Of a DNA stretch of 64,000 bases, positions 1 to 8,633 are shown piece after piece. Origin of the DNA: Piscibacillus halophilus (GTDB lineage Bacteria > Bacillota > Bacilli > Bacillales > Alkalibacillaceae). The notes under the pieces are model-generated. The model did no database searches, was not told the origin of the DNA, and was given only the letters and a program-made list of their open reading frames with translations. The stretch covers positions 1 through 64,000 of the forward strand of contig NZ_FOES01000010.1 in NCBI RefSeq assembly GCF_900110685.1, given 5' to 3'. Positions within the stretch are counted from its first letter, which is position 1. Every line of letters begins with the position of its first letter. Position numbers and translations under genes: made by a program.

Positions 1-256
1 GCTGATAGGGTTGGAACACTTGTGTCTGAAATGCGTTTTCTCGATCTCGTGGCACCTGAAGGTCTTGGATGCGACCGTATTTCGTATCCAATTGACGACC
101 GTAACTGCCGTTCTTATAGTTTTTTAGCTCAGGATTTTCTTCGAAAAATTGATTCATTTCTTCCTTCATAATTGTTTCTAGCTTCTCTTGGACGAAAGAG
201 CGGACTAATTCGTCCAGTTGATTTTCGAGGTTGTTTTGTCCTATACTTGTAAACAT
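1..256 (-). CDS. IS256-family transposase, N-terminal part (cut by window edge)
   Basis: Partial gene read on the minus strand; only the first 85 or so codons lie in the window. The translation starts MFTSIGQNNLENQLDEL and later reads KNGSYGRQLDTKYGRIQDLQVPRDR, the conserved N-terminal block of IS256-type (mutator-like) DDE transposases. The DDE catalytic residues would lie beyond the edge. The ATG at 256 is preceded by AAAGGAG about 12 nt upstream; an in-frame ATG four codons earlier sits directly on that site and is less likely. The gene moves its own element by cut-and-paste. The element's end lies near 347, just before the next gene. Confidence 0.85.
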   Translation of the reverse strand, partial: MFTSIGQNNLENQLDELVRSFVQEKLETIMKEEMNQFFEENPELKNYKNGSYGRQLDTKYGRIQDLQVPRDRENAFQTQVFQPYQ

Positions 257-350
257 GAGGTAGGGCATCTCCTTTCATGAGTTGATTTCGTTGTTTACTC
301 TGAGGATACCCTGCCTCTTTTTTTGTCTTCAAGAGTTTTACACAAACTAT
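1..350 (-). mobile_element. IS256-family insertion sequence, one end
   Basis: This is the transposase-proximal end of an IS256-like element. Read on the minus strand, the sequence at about 330-347 is GTTTGTGTAAAACTCTTG, which resembles the terminal inverted repeats of the family. The other end is outside the window, so neither the repeat partner nor the expected 8-9 bp target duplication can be verified. The element ends roughly 13-15 bp before the Shine-Dalgarno of the downstream symporter gene, so it occupies the place where that gene's promoter would normally be. Confidence 0.7.
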
Positions 351-380
351 TGTACGTCATCAAGGGAGGTATGAGAAAAG

Positions 381-1625
381 ATGAAAAACTTAACAAAGTA
401 CATTATCTACTCATTAATACTCGGTCTAGTAGTCGGTTTAGGAATGAATATATTTGCTCCTGACCTATTTGGTCCAGTAGATAAGTATTTCTTTGCGCCA
501 TTAGGTGATATCTTCTTACGTCTTATTCAAATGATGGTGATCCCAATCGTCTTCATTTCAATTGTTCTTGGTACAGCTAATATTGGTGACCCTAAAAAGT
601 TAGGACGTATTGGTGGAAAGACTATTCTATTTTTCTTACTCTCAACTGCGGTAGCGATTACAATCGCGATGGCGCTAGCATTTATCGTTCAACCAGGTGA
701 ACCTGGATTGTTAGATGAAGAAGCGGCAAACTTTGAAAGTTCTGAGGCTCCATCTGTGGTTGATACATTAGTGAACATTATACCAACTAACCCTATTGAA
801 GCTATGCAAAGTGGGGAAATGCTTCAAATTATTTTCTTTGCCATTTTTATCGGTTTTGGTTTAGCTATGTTAACAAAGAAAACAGACCGCATTTATCGTT
901 TATTTGAACAGGGTAACGAACTTGTTATGTACTTAATCATGATTGTGATGTACACAGCTCCATTCGGTGCGTTTGGTCTAATTGCATCAGCGGTTGGTGG
1001 AGCAGGGATAGGCGCTATTAAATCAATGGCAGCATATTTCTTCGTTGTCTTATTTGCCTTAATCCTTCATGCCATCATCACTTATGGTGCTGTCGTTAAG
1101 TTTGTTGCGAAAAAGAGCCCTTGGTGGTTCTTTAAAAACTTTGCACCAGCTATGAGTGTTGCGTTTGGTACAGCAAGTAGTGGTGCAACATTACCGGTCA
1201 GTATGAAAACGGCTCAAGAACGACTAGGTGTTCGTAAATCTGTGAGTAGTTTCGTTCAACCTTTAGGTGCTACCATTAACATGGATGGTACGGCTATTAT
1301 GCAAGGTGTTGCGACCGTTTTCATTGCGCAAGTCTATGCTGTAGACTTAAGCTTTACACAACTTATGACAGCCCTTCTTATTGCGATTCTTGCATCGATT
1401 GGTACGGCCGGGGTACCTGGTGTTGGATTAATTATGTTAGCTATGGTATTAGATCAAGTTGGATTACCAGTTGAAGCAATTGGTTTAATTCTAGGTGTTG
1501 ACCGATTACTAGATATGACTCGTACAGCAGTTAACATTACGGGTGATGCTACTTGTGCATTATTTGTATCTGAAACAGAAAAAGATATAGAAAAGAATAA
1601 ACCATCGATTAGTGATGAAGCATAA
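381..1625 (+). CDS. Dicarboxylate/amino acid:cation symporter (glutamate/aspartate, DAACS family)
   Basis: A 414-residue integral membrane carrier that takes up glutamate, aspartate or C4-dicarboxylates with Na+ or H+. Visible family signatures are the serine-rich hairpin motif FGTASSGATLPVS, the substrate/cation motif NMDGTA, and GVPGVG, in the usual C-terminal half; hydrophobic segments run along the whole chain. The length is normal for GltP/GltT/DctP carriers, and I cannot tell which substrate is preferred. The ATG at 381 has AGGGAGG about 11 nt upstream. A terminator follows at once, so it is a single-gene unit. An IS256-family element ends just upstream and may have replaced the native promoter. 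Confidence 0.93.
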   Translation: MKNLTKYIIYSLILGLVVGLGMNIFAPDLFGPVDKYFFAPLGDIFLRLIQMMVIPIVFISIVLGTANIGDPKKLGRIGGKTILFFLLSTAVAITIAMALAFIVQPGEPGLLDEEAANFESSEAPSVVDTLVNIIPTNPIEAMQSGEMLQIIFFAIFIGFGLAMLTKKTDRIYRLFEQGNELVMYLIMIVMYTAPFGAFGLIASAVGGAGIGAIKSMAAYFFVVLFALILHAIITYGAVVKFVAKKSPWWFFKNFAPAMSVAFGTASSGATLPVSMKTAQERLGVRKSVSSFVQPLGATINMDGTAIMQGVATVFIAQVYAVDLSFTQLMTALLIAILASIGTAGVPGVGLIMLAMVLDQVGLPVEAIGLILGVDRLLDMTRTAVNITGDATCALFVSETEKDIEKNKPSISDEA

Positions 1626-1626
1626 C

Positions 1627-1655
1627 AAAAGTCGCCTTTGGGCGGCTTTTGTTTT
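1627..1655 (+). terminator. Rho-independent terminator after symporter
   Basis: AAAAGTCGCC and GGCGGCTTTT form a stem with a TTTG loop, followed by a T-rich run (GTTTTT). Confidence 0.85.
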
Positions 1656-1754
1656 TAAATAAGTCATTAACAATAAAATCAACTTGCGAAATAACTCATA
1701 ATTGTGCTACATTTATATTATGGAATTGTCCGTATGAACTAGGAGGTCAATAGA

Positions 1755-1985
1755 ATGTATACATTTTTAGTCACCCTATTATTTATCGCTACTGTTGGAC
1801 TTATTGTTGTCGTATTATTACAGTCAGGTAAAAGTGCTGGTTTATCTGGTGCTATTTCTGGCGGTGCTGAGCAATTATTTGGTAAACAAAAAGCTCGTGG
1901 AATCGATGGTGTCTTACATCGATTAACGATTATTTTTGGTGTAGCATTTATGATCATTACGTTTTTATTAGGTTATATTGTTTAA
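1755..1985 (+). CDS. secG: Preprotein translocase subunit SecG
   Basis: A 76-residue membrane protein with two hydrophobic segments (about 2-22 and 52-75) joined by the conserved loop with [17 protein letters not shown], which identifies SecG. It is the small auxiliary subunit of the SecYEG channel and assists SecA-driven export. AGGAGG lies about 9 nt before the ATG. Its place upstream of est, rnr, smpB and ssrA is the arrangement I know from B. subtilis. A terminator hairpin follows directly, so it is probably a monocistronic unit here. Confidence 0.96.
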   Translation: MYTFLVTLLFIATVGLIVVVLLQSGKSAGLSGAISGGAEQLFGKQKARGIDGVLHRLTIIFGVAFMIITFLLGYIV

Positions 1986-2003
1986 TAAATTCATGGGCCT
2001 GAA

Positions 2004-2033
2004 AACAGTAAGTATAAACTTACTGTTTTTTTA
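2004..2033 (+). terminator. Terminator after secG
   Basis: AACAGTAAGT and ACTTACTGTT form a 10-bp stem with an ATAA loop, followed by a T run. A second G/C-rich imperfect hairpin lies at about 2063-2082. Confidence 0.85.
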
Positions 2034-2165
2034 TCTTACATAAATATATTTTTTCATATATGGCTCGCCATGTGGCGGGTCTTCTTTGTGAAAAAATTTT
2101 CAATCGCGATGATTAGTCGTATGTTAATTAGGGAAACTAATATATAGAAACGGAAGGGGATTCAT

Positions 2166-2912
2166 ATGCAAATCAAACAACCAGAACCATTTACATTTGA
2201 AGCAGGAAATCGAGCAGTTTTATTATTACATGGATTCACTGGACATTCGGCAGATGTGAGAATGTTAGGGCGATTTTTAGAGAAAAAAGGTTATACGACA
2301 CATGCTCCGATTTATAAAGGACATGGAGCACCTCCTGAAGAGTTAGTCCAGTCTACTGCAAAAGATTGGTGGCAAGATGCTCTAGGTGGTTACGAACATC
2401 TTAAAAATTTAGGCTATGATGAAATTGCTGTAGCAGGTCTTTCATTAGGCGGAGTGATGGCATTACGTCTCGCTTATAACAAGCCTGTCAAAGCTGTTAT
2501 TCCTATTTGTTCACCCGTTTTCTTCGATAATGTTGAAGAATTGACGCAAGGTTTTCGTCAATTTGCGAAAGAATATAAGCAGTTACAGCAAAAAGATGAT
2601 GATGAAATCCAAAAAGAAATTGATGAACTCATTGAGAATTCAGATGAAACATTTCAGTCACTAAGCAAGCTCATTCAAGAAGTTCATGATGAAGTCGATA
2701 CCATCTATGCTCCGACATACGTCCTTCAAGCTGAAGAAGATGAAATGATTAACAAAGATAGTGCTCAATATATTTATGATAATGTGGAATCCGATGTTAA
2801 AGAAATTAAGTGGTATGAAGGGGCACCGCACGTCATTACATTAAGTGATTATAAGGAACAAGTTCATGAAGATGTGTATCAATTTTTAGAAAAAATAGAT
2901 TGGTCCGAATAA
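2166..2912 (+). CDS. est: Alpha/beta-hydrolase carboxylesterase (Est30 / YvaK type)
   Basis: A cytoplasmic 248-residue serine hydrolase. The catalytic triad can be placed by eye: Ser93 in GLSLGG, Asp192 in EEDEMIN and His222 in GAPHVITL; the oxyanion-hole HGFTG motif is at residues 22-26. These motifs and the C-terminal IKWYEG...HVITL block match the Geobacillus Est30/B. subtilis YvaK family, which cleaves short- to medium-chain esters; the natural substrate is unknown. The ATG at 2166 follows GGAAGGGGA. The next gene, rnr, begins 18 nt after the stop, so the two are probably co-transcribed. Confidence 0.92.
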   Translation: MQIKQPEPFTFEAGNRAVLLLHGFTGHSADVRMLGRFLEKKGYTTHAPIYKGHGAPPEELVQSTAKDWWQDALGGYEHLKNLGYDEIAVAGLSLGGVMALRLAYNKPVKAVIPICSPVFFDNVEELTQGFRQFAKEYKQLQQKDDDEIQKEIDELIENSDETFQSLSKLIQEVHDEVDTIYAPTYVLQAEEDEMINKDSAQYIYDNVESDVKEIKWYEGAPHVITLSDYKEQVHEDVYQFLEKIDWSE

Positions 2913-2930
2913 TAGAAATGAGGTGACGAT

Positions 2931-5141
2931 ATGGAAAAACTAAAGCAACGACTTAAAAATTTCTTTGAAGAAGAAGCCACTCGACCGATGAGTGTGACCG
3001 ATTTACAAGAAGAGCTAGAGCTTCATTCAAGTGATGAATTACAAATTTTAATGAAGAATTTAAATGAACTTGAAAATGAAGGCGAGCTTGTACGAAACCG
3101 TAAAAATCGTTATGGTTTACCTGAAAAGATGAACCTTATAAGAGGGCGTATTCAAATGCACTCTAAGGGATTCGCTTTTTTAATTCCTGAGGATGAAGAT
3201 CAGTCTGATATTTATATTCACCAATCAGATTTAATGACTGCGATGAACGGGGATACAGTATTAGTTCGGGTTGAAACACCGTCTGAAACGGGTAACCGTC
3301 CAGAAGGTATTGTCGTGCGTATCGTTGAACGAAATAATGCGCCAATTGTTGGAACTTATCAAGATAATGGACGCTTCGGATTTGTGATTGCTGATGACAA
3401 ACGAATTCCGAATGATATTTTTATTCGTGAAGGAAATTCTGGTGGAGCCGTGGATGGGCATAAGGTTATTGTCAAAATTACTGAATACCCTGAAGGGCGT
3501 AAAAGTGCTGAAGGGGAAATTATAAATATTTTAGGACACAAGAATGATCCTGGGATTGAGATCTTATCCATCATTCATAAACATGGAATTAAAGCCGAGT
3601 TTGATGAAGAAACATTGAAACATGCGAATGAAGTACCTGATGAAATTTCAGAAAGTGAGATTGGTAATCGCAAAGATTTACGTAACGAACAAATTGTAAC
3701 GATTGATGGTGCAGATGCGAAGGACCTGGATGATGCTGTACGCGTTCAAAAATTAGATAACGGAAATTATTTGTTAGGAGTTTATATTGCGGATGTTTCT
3801 TATTACGTTAAAGAAGGCTCTCCAATTGATAAAGAAGCATTTGAACGTAGTACAAGTACTTATTTAACTGACCGCGTGGTACCGATGATTCCACATCGTT
3901 TATCCAATGGGATTTGTTCTTTAAACCCTCAAGTAGATCGTCTCACGTTAGGATGTGAGATGGAAATCGATTCAAGTGGTGACATTGTGAGCCATGAAAT
4001 CTTTCAAGCCGTTATTAATACGACAGAACGCATGACTTATGTAGATGTGAATGCTATCTTAGACGGTGATGAGGAGCTTAACCAACGTTATGAGCCACTT
4101 GTTCCGATGTTTAAAGATATGCACGAGCTTGCTCATATTTTAAGGAGAAAGCGTATGGCTCGTGGTGCCATTGACTTTGATTTCAAAGAAGCTCAAGTAT
4201 TAGTCGATGATCAGGGCAATCCAACCGATGTTGTATTACGAGAACGAGGTGAAGCAGAACGTATCATTGAAGATTTCATGTTAGCGGCTAACGAGACCGT
4301 TGCTGAACACTTCCACTGGATGGATGTTCCGTTCATACATCGTATTCACGAAGATCCAGATCCAGGTAAATTACAAACGTTCTTTGAATTTATTGCGAAT
4401 CTTGGTTATACGATAAAAGGTTCGGTTGATACAATTCATCCTAAAGCTTTACAAGGACTTTTAGAAGAAATTAGAGGAAGTAAAGAGGACTTAATTGTAT
4501 CGAAGCTTATGCTGAGATCGATGCAAAAAGCACGATACGCACCAGAAAGTGTCGGGCACTTTGGATTAGCGACGAAGTTTTACACACATTTTACGTCACC
4601 AATCCGACGTTATCCAGATCTCATTGTTCACCGATTAATTAGAACTTATATAATTGAAGGCGATATAGGGATTGATACACAAGATGATTGGAAAAATAAA
4701 CTTCCAGATATCGCGCGCCATACTTCTGAGATGGAGAGACGTTCGATTGATGCTGAACGCGAGACAGATGACTTCAAGAAAACTCAGTTTATGAGTCATA
4801 AAATCGGTGAAGAGTTCGATGGAATTATTAGCTCCATTACTAACTTTGGCATGTTTGTGGAACTGCCGAATACCATAGAAGGTCTAGTTCACGTCAGTTA
4901 TTTAACCGATGATTATTACCACTTTGATGATAAACACCATGTCATGATTGGTGAGAGAACCGGAAATATTTTTAGAATTGGTGATGAAGTCAGAGTGCGA
5001 GTCGTCGATACCAATATTGAAGAACGCGTAATTGACTTTGAAATCGTTGGTATGGAACAAAAGAAGAAGAAAAAAGACGACGATGAAAAAGTGATAAAAG
5101 CGAAGAAGTTGAACAAAAAGCCGCGTAAAAATAAGAAATAA
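2931..5141 (+). CDS. rnr: Ribonuclease R
   Basis: A 736-residue 3'-to-5' exoribonuclease of the RNase II/R family. An N-terminal winged-helix-like region (residues 1-65) is followed by cold-shock/OB domains (about 70-225), the RNB catalytic domain (about 245-580, with the metal-binding [13 protein letters not shown] motif) and an S1 domain near 625-705 ([17 protein letters not shown]). A lysine-rich tail ends the protein. RNase R degrades structured RNA and, in bacteria where this is known, works with SmpB-tmRNA on defective mRNAs, which fits its neighbours. The ATG has GAGGTGA upstream. It follows est by 18 nt. Confidence 0.96.
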   Translation: MEKLKQRLKNFFEEEATRPMSVTDLQEELELHSSDELQILMKNLNELENEGELVRNRKNRYGLPEKMNLIRGRIQMHSKGFAFLIPEDEDQSDIYIHQSDLMTAMNGDTVLVRVETPSETGNRPEGIVVRIVERNNAPIVGTYQDNGRFGFVIADDKRIPNDIFIREGNSGGAVDGHKVIVKITEYPEGRKSAEGEIINILGHKNDPGIEILSIIHKHGIKAEFDEETLKHANEVPDEISESEIGNRKDLRNEQIVTIDGADAKDLDDAVRVQKLDNGNYLLGVYIADVSYYVKEGSPIDKEAFERSTSTYLTDRVVPMIPHRLSNGICSLNPQVDRLTLGCEMEIDSSGDIVSHEIFQAVINTTERMTYVDVNAILDGDEELNQRYEPLVPMFKDMHELAHILRRKRMARGAIDFDFKEAQVLVDDQGNPTDVVLRERGEAERIIEDFMLAANETVAEHFHWMDVPFIHRIHEDPDPGKLQTFFEFIANLGYTIKGSVDTIHPKALQGLLEEIRGSKEDLIVSKLMLRSMQKARYAPESVGHFGLATKFYTHFTSPIRRYPDLIVHRLIRTYIIEGDIGIDTQDDWKNKLPDIARHTSEMERRSIDAERETDDFKKTQFMSHKIGEEFDGIISSITNFGMFVELPNTIEGLVHVSYLTDDYYHFDDKHHVMIGERTGNIFRIGDEVRVRVVDTNIEERVIDFEIVGMEQKKKKKDDDEKVIKAKKLNKKPRKNKK

Positions 5142-5176
5142 TTAAAACGCCACAGTTAGAAGCTGTGGCGTTTTAA
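5142..5176. terminator. Bidirectional terminator between rnr and acetyltransferase
   Basis: A 14-bp perfect inverted repeat (TTAAAACGCCACAG / CTGTGGCGTTTTAA) with A and T tracts on either side. It lies between convergent genes and can end both transcripts. Confidence 0.9.
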
Positions 5177-5191
5177 ATGAACGTTCGGTTC

Positions 5192-6055
5192 TTAGATCCA
5201 CTCTCCGTGTAAAACCCATGGATCTTGAATTTCAAATGCTTCATCATTCGTATCTTTTCTTGAAGCATCAGTTAAATCTGTCCGAATCATGGTGTCTTCA
5301 CCGTATTGTTGCTGGAATAACTTATGTGTCTCAAAAATGGTTTCCCACAAACCAGGTTGCTTGAATAAGTCATCCCATAAATAAACAACATGCGCATAAT
5401 CATATTTTTTCTGATCATGGTAAATGATTAATACTCTGTCTCCAATTGGATTCTTGAAGAAGTACCAATCTTTAATTTCATCATCCTTAAAAAGCTTAGG
5501 TGAAGCAGGGAATGGATAATAAGCTTGATAAGGAAAAATAATATCAGGTTTATTTTCGATGGTTGAAATCCATTCGCGCTTTTCTTCAAGTGATGTGATT
5601 GGAGTCCAAATCGGACCCTTTGCATATGATAATGATTCAGGTTTAACTAAAGTCGAGGCGTGAAATGTTTTTATTTGGGGAAGCTCACATTTTTCCAAAA
5701 CTCTAAGTGCTGAATAATTGTGCAATTGAGTATTAGCACCAATCCATTTGATCTCTGGTAACTTCTTAAGCTGGCTCACAACATATTGCATGATTTGAGT
5801 GGCATACCCTTTACCTGTATAACGGAGATCACTTCTTAAGCGCCCAAGCATAGCATATTCATCAGCAAATATAGTATAACCAGCAATCGATACTAATTGT
5901 CCATCAACAAATAAACCGAATACTTTATGTTCATCATTCGTCGTCAAGCGGTCAAAGATTCGTATAATATAATCATCTTCAATACCCGTATGCATTTGTT
6001 TATACGTATCTAAATCATCTAATGTCAAAGCCCTAATTTGTATGGTGTCAATCAT
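5192..6055 (-). CDS. GNAT family N-acetyltransferase, two-part
   Basis: A 287-residue protein. Residues about 5-145 show a GNAT fold pattern: IQIRALTLDDL at the start, a central strand VFGLFVDGQLVSIAGY, and the acetyl-CoA loop region LRYTGKGYATQIMQYV followed by GANTQLHNYSALRVLEKC. The C-terminal half (about 150-287) is less recognisable, though aromatic-rich; it may be a second degenerate acetyltransferase domain. The acyl acceptor is unknown. The gene is convergent with rnr and divergent from smpB, so it interrupts the rnr-smpB linkage seen in B. subtilis. A purine-rich AAC/GGGGGAAAC stretch precedes the ATG. Confidence 0.8.
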   Translation of the reverse strand: MIDTIQIRALTLDDLDTYKQMHTGIEDDYIIRIFDRLTTNDEHKVFGLFVDGQLVSIAGYTIFADEYAMLGRLRSDLRYTGKGYATQIMQYVVSQLKKLPEIKWIGANTQLHNYSALRVLEKCELPQIKTFHASTLVKPESLSYAKGPIWTPITSLEEKREWISTIENKPDIIFPYQAYYPFPASPKLFKDDEIKDWYFFKNPIGDRVLIIYHDQKKYDYAHVVYLWDDLFKQPGLWETIFETHKLFQQQYGEDTMIRTDLTDASRKDTNDEAFEIQDPWVLHGEWI

Positions 6056-6134
6056 GGCGTTTCCCCCTAATAAATCTTATCTAATTACTAATATTGCCAT
6101 ATTGAATTCGTTATTGTCTATTAAAATGTTTAGT

Positions 6135-6162
6135 TTGAAACATGTGCTGTTTTTGATAAAAT
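6135..6162 (+). promoter_or_regulatory. Probable sigma-A promoter of smpB
   Basis: TTGAAA at 6135-6140 and TAAAAT at 6157-6162 with a 16-bp spacer, about 28 nt before the smpB ATG. Confidence 0.6.
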
Positions 6163-6189
6163 AACGTTATGCAGTGAGGAGGAAGAGAA

Positions 6190-6651
6190 ATGGCTAAAAA
6201 AGACCCAAATGCCATTGCGACAAACCGAAAAGCTAGTCATGATTACTTTATAGAAGAAACCTATGAAGCGGGTATGGTATTAAAAGGAACTGAAATTAAG
6301 TCCATTCGTGCTGGACGCGTTAACTTAAAAGATGCCTTCGCAAGGATTTCAAATGGAGAAGCCTATGTTCATAACTTGCATATTTCACCATACGAACAAG
6401 GTAACCAATTTAACCATGAACCGACTCGTGCGAGAAAACTGTTACTTCATAAAAAAGAAATTAATAAGCTAATTGGCCAGACGCAGCAAAAAGGTTATTC
6501 ATTAGTTCCTTTAAAAATTTATATTAAAAATGGCGTTGCTAAACTTCTAATCGGTTTAGGTAAAGGTAAAAAGAAATATGATAAACGTGAAGACTTGAAA
6601 CAAAAAGCGATGAAACGCGACGTTGAACGTGCTTTAAAGGATAACTACTAA
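6190..6651 (+). CDS. smpB: SsrA-binding protein SmpB
   Basis: A 153-residue basic RNA-binding protein that loads tmRNA onto stalled ribosomes. Family features are visible throughout: the N-terminal [18 protein letters not shown] block, [18 protein letters not shown], the [18 protein letters not shown] segment and the lysine-rich C-terminal tail ([17 protein letters not shown]) that enters the mRNA channel. The length is typical. AGTGAGGAGGAAGAG precedes the ATG. The tmRNA gene follows 74 nt after the stop, so the protein and its RNA partner are adjacent. Confidence 0.97.
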   Translation: MAKKDPNAIATNRKASHDYFIEETYEAGMVLKGTEIKSIRAGRVNLKDAFARISNGEAYVHNLHISPYEQGNQFNHEPTRARKLLLHKKEINKLIGQTQQKGYSLVPLKIYIKNGVAKLLIGLGKGKKKYDKREDLKQKAMKRDVERALKDNY

Positions 6652-6687
6652 GCAAGTTTTTCCATTTTCAATTGTAAATGTGCGTGT

Positions 6688-6693
6688 TATAAT
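6688..6693 (+). promoter_or_regulatory. ssrA: Probable -10 element of ssrA
   Basis: A perfect TATAAT lies 32 nt before the mature 5' end. The best -35 at 17-bp spacing is only TTTTCA (6665-6670). Confidence 0.5.
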
Positions 6694-6725
6694 ATTGAAT
6701 ACAAATGGATATTGATTGTTTATTC

Positions 6726-7081
6726 GGGGACGTTACGGATTCGACAGGGATAGGTCGAGCTTAAGTAGCGAGCCGAGGCGACGACTCGTAAAACGTCATC
6801 AGTTAATAATAACTGGCAAACAAAACGATTTCGCTGTAGCTGCGTAAGCAGATTCTACAGGATCCTTCCTGCCATCGCCCGTGTGGCAGATTGAAGGGTC
6901 TCAAACTAAGCGGGCTACGCTAGAATTCGCCGTCTGAGGATTCTAGAAGAGACTAATCAGACTAGCCACTCGGAAGCCTGTCGGTAGGCTGAAGAGTTGG
7001 CGAATGATAATATACCGACTACGCTCGTAGAAGCTTAAGTGATGATATCCTTGGACGTGGGTTCGACTCCCACCGTCTCCA
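6726..7081 (+). ncRNA. ssrA: tmRNA (transfer-messenger RNA)
   Basis: The 5' end GGGGACGTTACGGATTCGAC and the 3' end GTTCGACTCCCACCGTCTCC are the conserved tRNA-like termini. GGGGACG pairs with CGTCTCC as a seven-pair acceptor stem (one G-U), and the T-arm GGGTTCGACTCCC is intact. The tag reading frame is at 6815-6847 and encodes GKQNDFAVAA then TAA; with the charged alanine the tag would be AGKQNDFAVAA. This is shorter than the B. subtilis tag I remember but ends in the same proteolysis-competent AA. After the discriminator A the DNA reads TAT, so CCA is not encoded and must be added enzymatically. smpB lies immediately upstream. Confidence 0.97.
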
Positions 7082-7164
7082 TATTTGTTTGATTAATAGC
7101 GTCAAATCAACCTTTTGATATAATGGATAAAATTAATAAGTAAATTCATATATTTTCGCTAGTT

Positions 7165-7202
7165 AGAAGTCGTCTTCGAAATAGAAGACGACTTCTTTTT
7201 TG
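7165..7202 (+). terminator. Strong terminator downstream of ssrA
   Basis: A 13-bp perfect stem (AGAAGTCGTCTTC / GAAGACGACTTCT) with a short GAAATA loop and a T run, about 85 nt after the tmRNA 3' end. Confidence 0.88.
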
Positions 7203-7390
7203 GTTGAAGGTTATAAATGATTATACACTCACCAGTTTATGTTCTTCTACAGTTTTCCTTTTCTTTTTATTCACCCTCAACTTTCAACGAGTTAGCCTAT
7301 ATGAAAACTTTCTATTTCCATGGGTTTCTCTTGTAATGCCCCTCTATTAAGATGATTCAATTTAGTTTTGTAGACGAAAGGACGATTAGG
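7203..7390. other. Non-coding gap ahead of the zinc dehydrogenase
   Basis: AT-rich sequence with no gene that I can support. No copy of the ssrA 3' end and no integrase remnant is visible here, although this is a position where islands often integrate. A promoter for the following gene must lie in it, but I cannot assign one with confidence. Confidence 0.4.
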
Positions 7391-8614
7391 TTGAAAGCGA
7401 TTCAATTTGATTATAGGCTACCACGCTATGTAATGACTAAAATTGCAGGGAAAATTAGTCCATCGCATTACTGGAATTCAAAGATTTCCTGTATAAGGTT
7501 AGAGGAACGAGCCGATTTAAATTTACCCAATGAACATTGGGTAAAGGTAAAAGTTAAATATGGTGGTATATGCGGAAGTGACCTTAACCTAATCTTCCTA
7601 AACGATAGTCCAGCTACGTCTCCTTTTGCTTCATTTCCTTTCACGATCGGACATGAAATTGTAGGAGAAATTGCCGAAGTAGGCTCTAAAGCGAATCAGT
7701 TCAATACAGGAGAACGGGTGGTGGTTGATCCCATCCTATCTTGTGAACCGAGAGGGTTTTTAGAACCTTGTTCTGAATGTCAAAAGGGTAACTTTAGCTT
7801 GTGCTTACATAAAACGGAGGGGGATTTATCCCCAGGATTGTTAACCGGTACTTGCCGAGATACAGGTGGAGGCTGGAGTTCTTATATCGTAGCCCATAAA
7901 AGTCAAATATTTAAGTTACCCCCTGAAGTGGATGATTTAAATGGTGTCATGGTGGAGCCATTTAGTTGTGCATTACATAGTGTTTTACAGAACCCTCCAA
8001 AAGATGGTGACACAGTTCTTGTGATTGGTGGAGGGGTTATTGGGTTATGTGTGATAGCTGCCATTCGAGCCCTCGATATTAAATGTAAAATTGTATCTTT
8101 AACGAAACACAATATTCAAGCTGAATTCGCTACGCGTTATGGAGCAGATGAAGTGGTCTTCTTAGGGGATCAAGATTATACCTCAACATTGGCAGACACA
8201 CTTGGAGGAAAAGTATTAAAACCAATATTTGGCCCTAAAACTATATTGGGTGGGGCTGATATAGTATTTGAATGTGTTGGAAAAAAACAAAGTATTAATG
8301 ATGGTCTACGTTTTACAAAAAATGGTGGGAAAGTAGTTCTGTTAGGGTTGGCAGGAATAATGGATGGAATAGATTGGACAACCATTTGGCTTAATGAATT
8401 AGATATTACAGGCAGCTTTGCTTATAGTACGGAAGATTATCAAGGAAAGAGAGTTAGAACATTTGATATTGCGATTGAATTAATGCGTCTTGGAAAAGTA
8501 GATCTATCTTCACTGGTGACGCATCAATTTACGCTTGAACAATATAAAAACGCTTTATCTACAGCCTCAAGGAAAGGAACAAAGTCAGCCATTAAAGTAG
8601 TGTTTGAACCTTAA
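7391..8614 (+). CDS. Zinc-dependent alcohol dehydrogenase family protein (MDR)
   Basis: A medium-chain dehydrogenase/reductase of about 407 residues. It shows the catalytic zinc ligand motif GGICGSDL, GHEIVGEIAEVGS with the conserved His and Glu, a structural-zinc cysteine cluster (C..PCSECQKGNFSLC) and the nucleotide-binding GGGVIGLCVIAA turn. I choose the TTG at 7391 (MKAIQFDYRLPRY) because AAAGGA lies 8 nt upstream and the family starts this way; a longer frame back to an ATG at 7352 has no clear ribosome site. The substrate is unknown. The class II aldolase-like gene starts 19 nt later, suggesting one operon on a hydroxy-acid, sugar or polyol substrate. Confidence 0.85.
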   Translation: MKAIQFDYRLPRYVMTKIAGKISPSHYWNSKISCIRLEERADLNLPNEHWVKVKVKYGGICGSDLNLIFLNDSPATSPFASFPFTIGHEIVGEIAEVGSKANQFNTGERVVVDPILSCEPRGFLEPCSECQKGNFSLCLHKTEGDLSPGLLTGTCRDTGGGWSSYIVAHKSQIFKLPPEVDDLNGVMVEPFSCALHSVLQNPPKDGDTVLVIGGGVIGLCVIAAIRALDIKCKIVSLTKHNIQAEFATRYGADEVVFLGDQDYTSTLADTLGGKVLKPIFGPKTILGGADIVFECVGKKQSINDGLRFTKNGGKVVLLGLAGIMDGIDWTTIWLNELDITGSFAYSTEDYQGKRVRTFDIAIELMRLGKVDLSSLVTHQFTLEQYKNALSTASRKGTKSAIKVVFEP

Positions 8615-8633
8615 ATAAGAAGGAGGGATTAAC

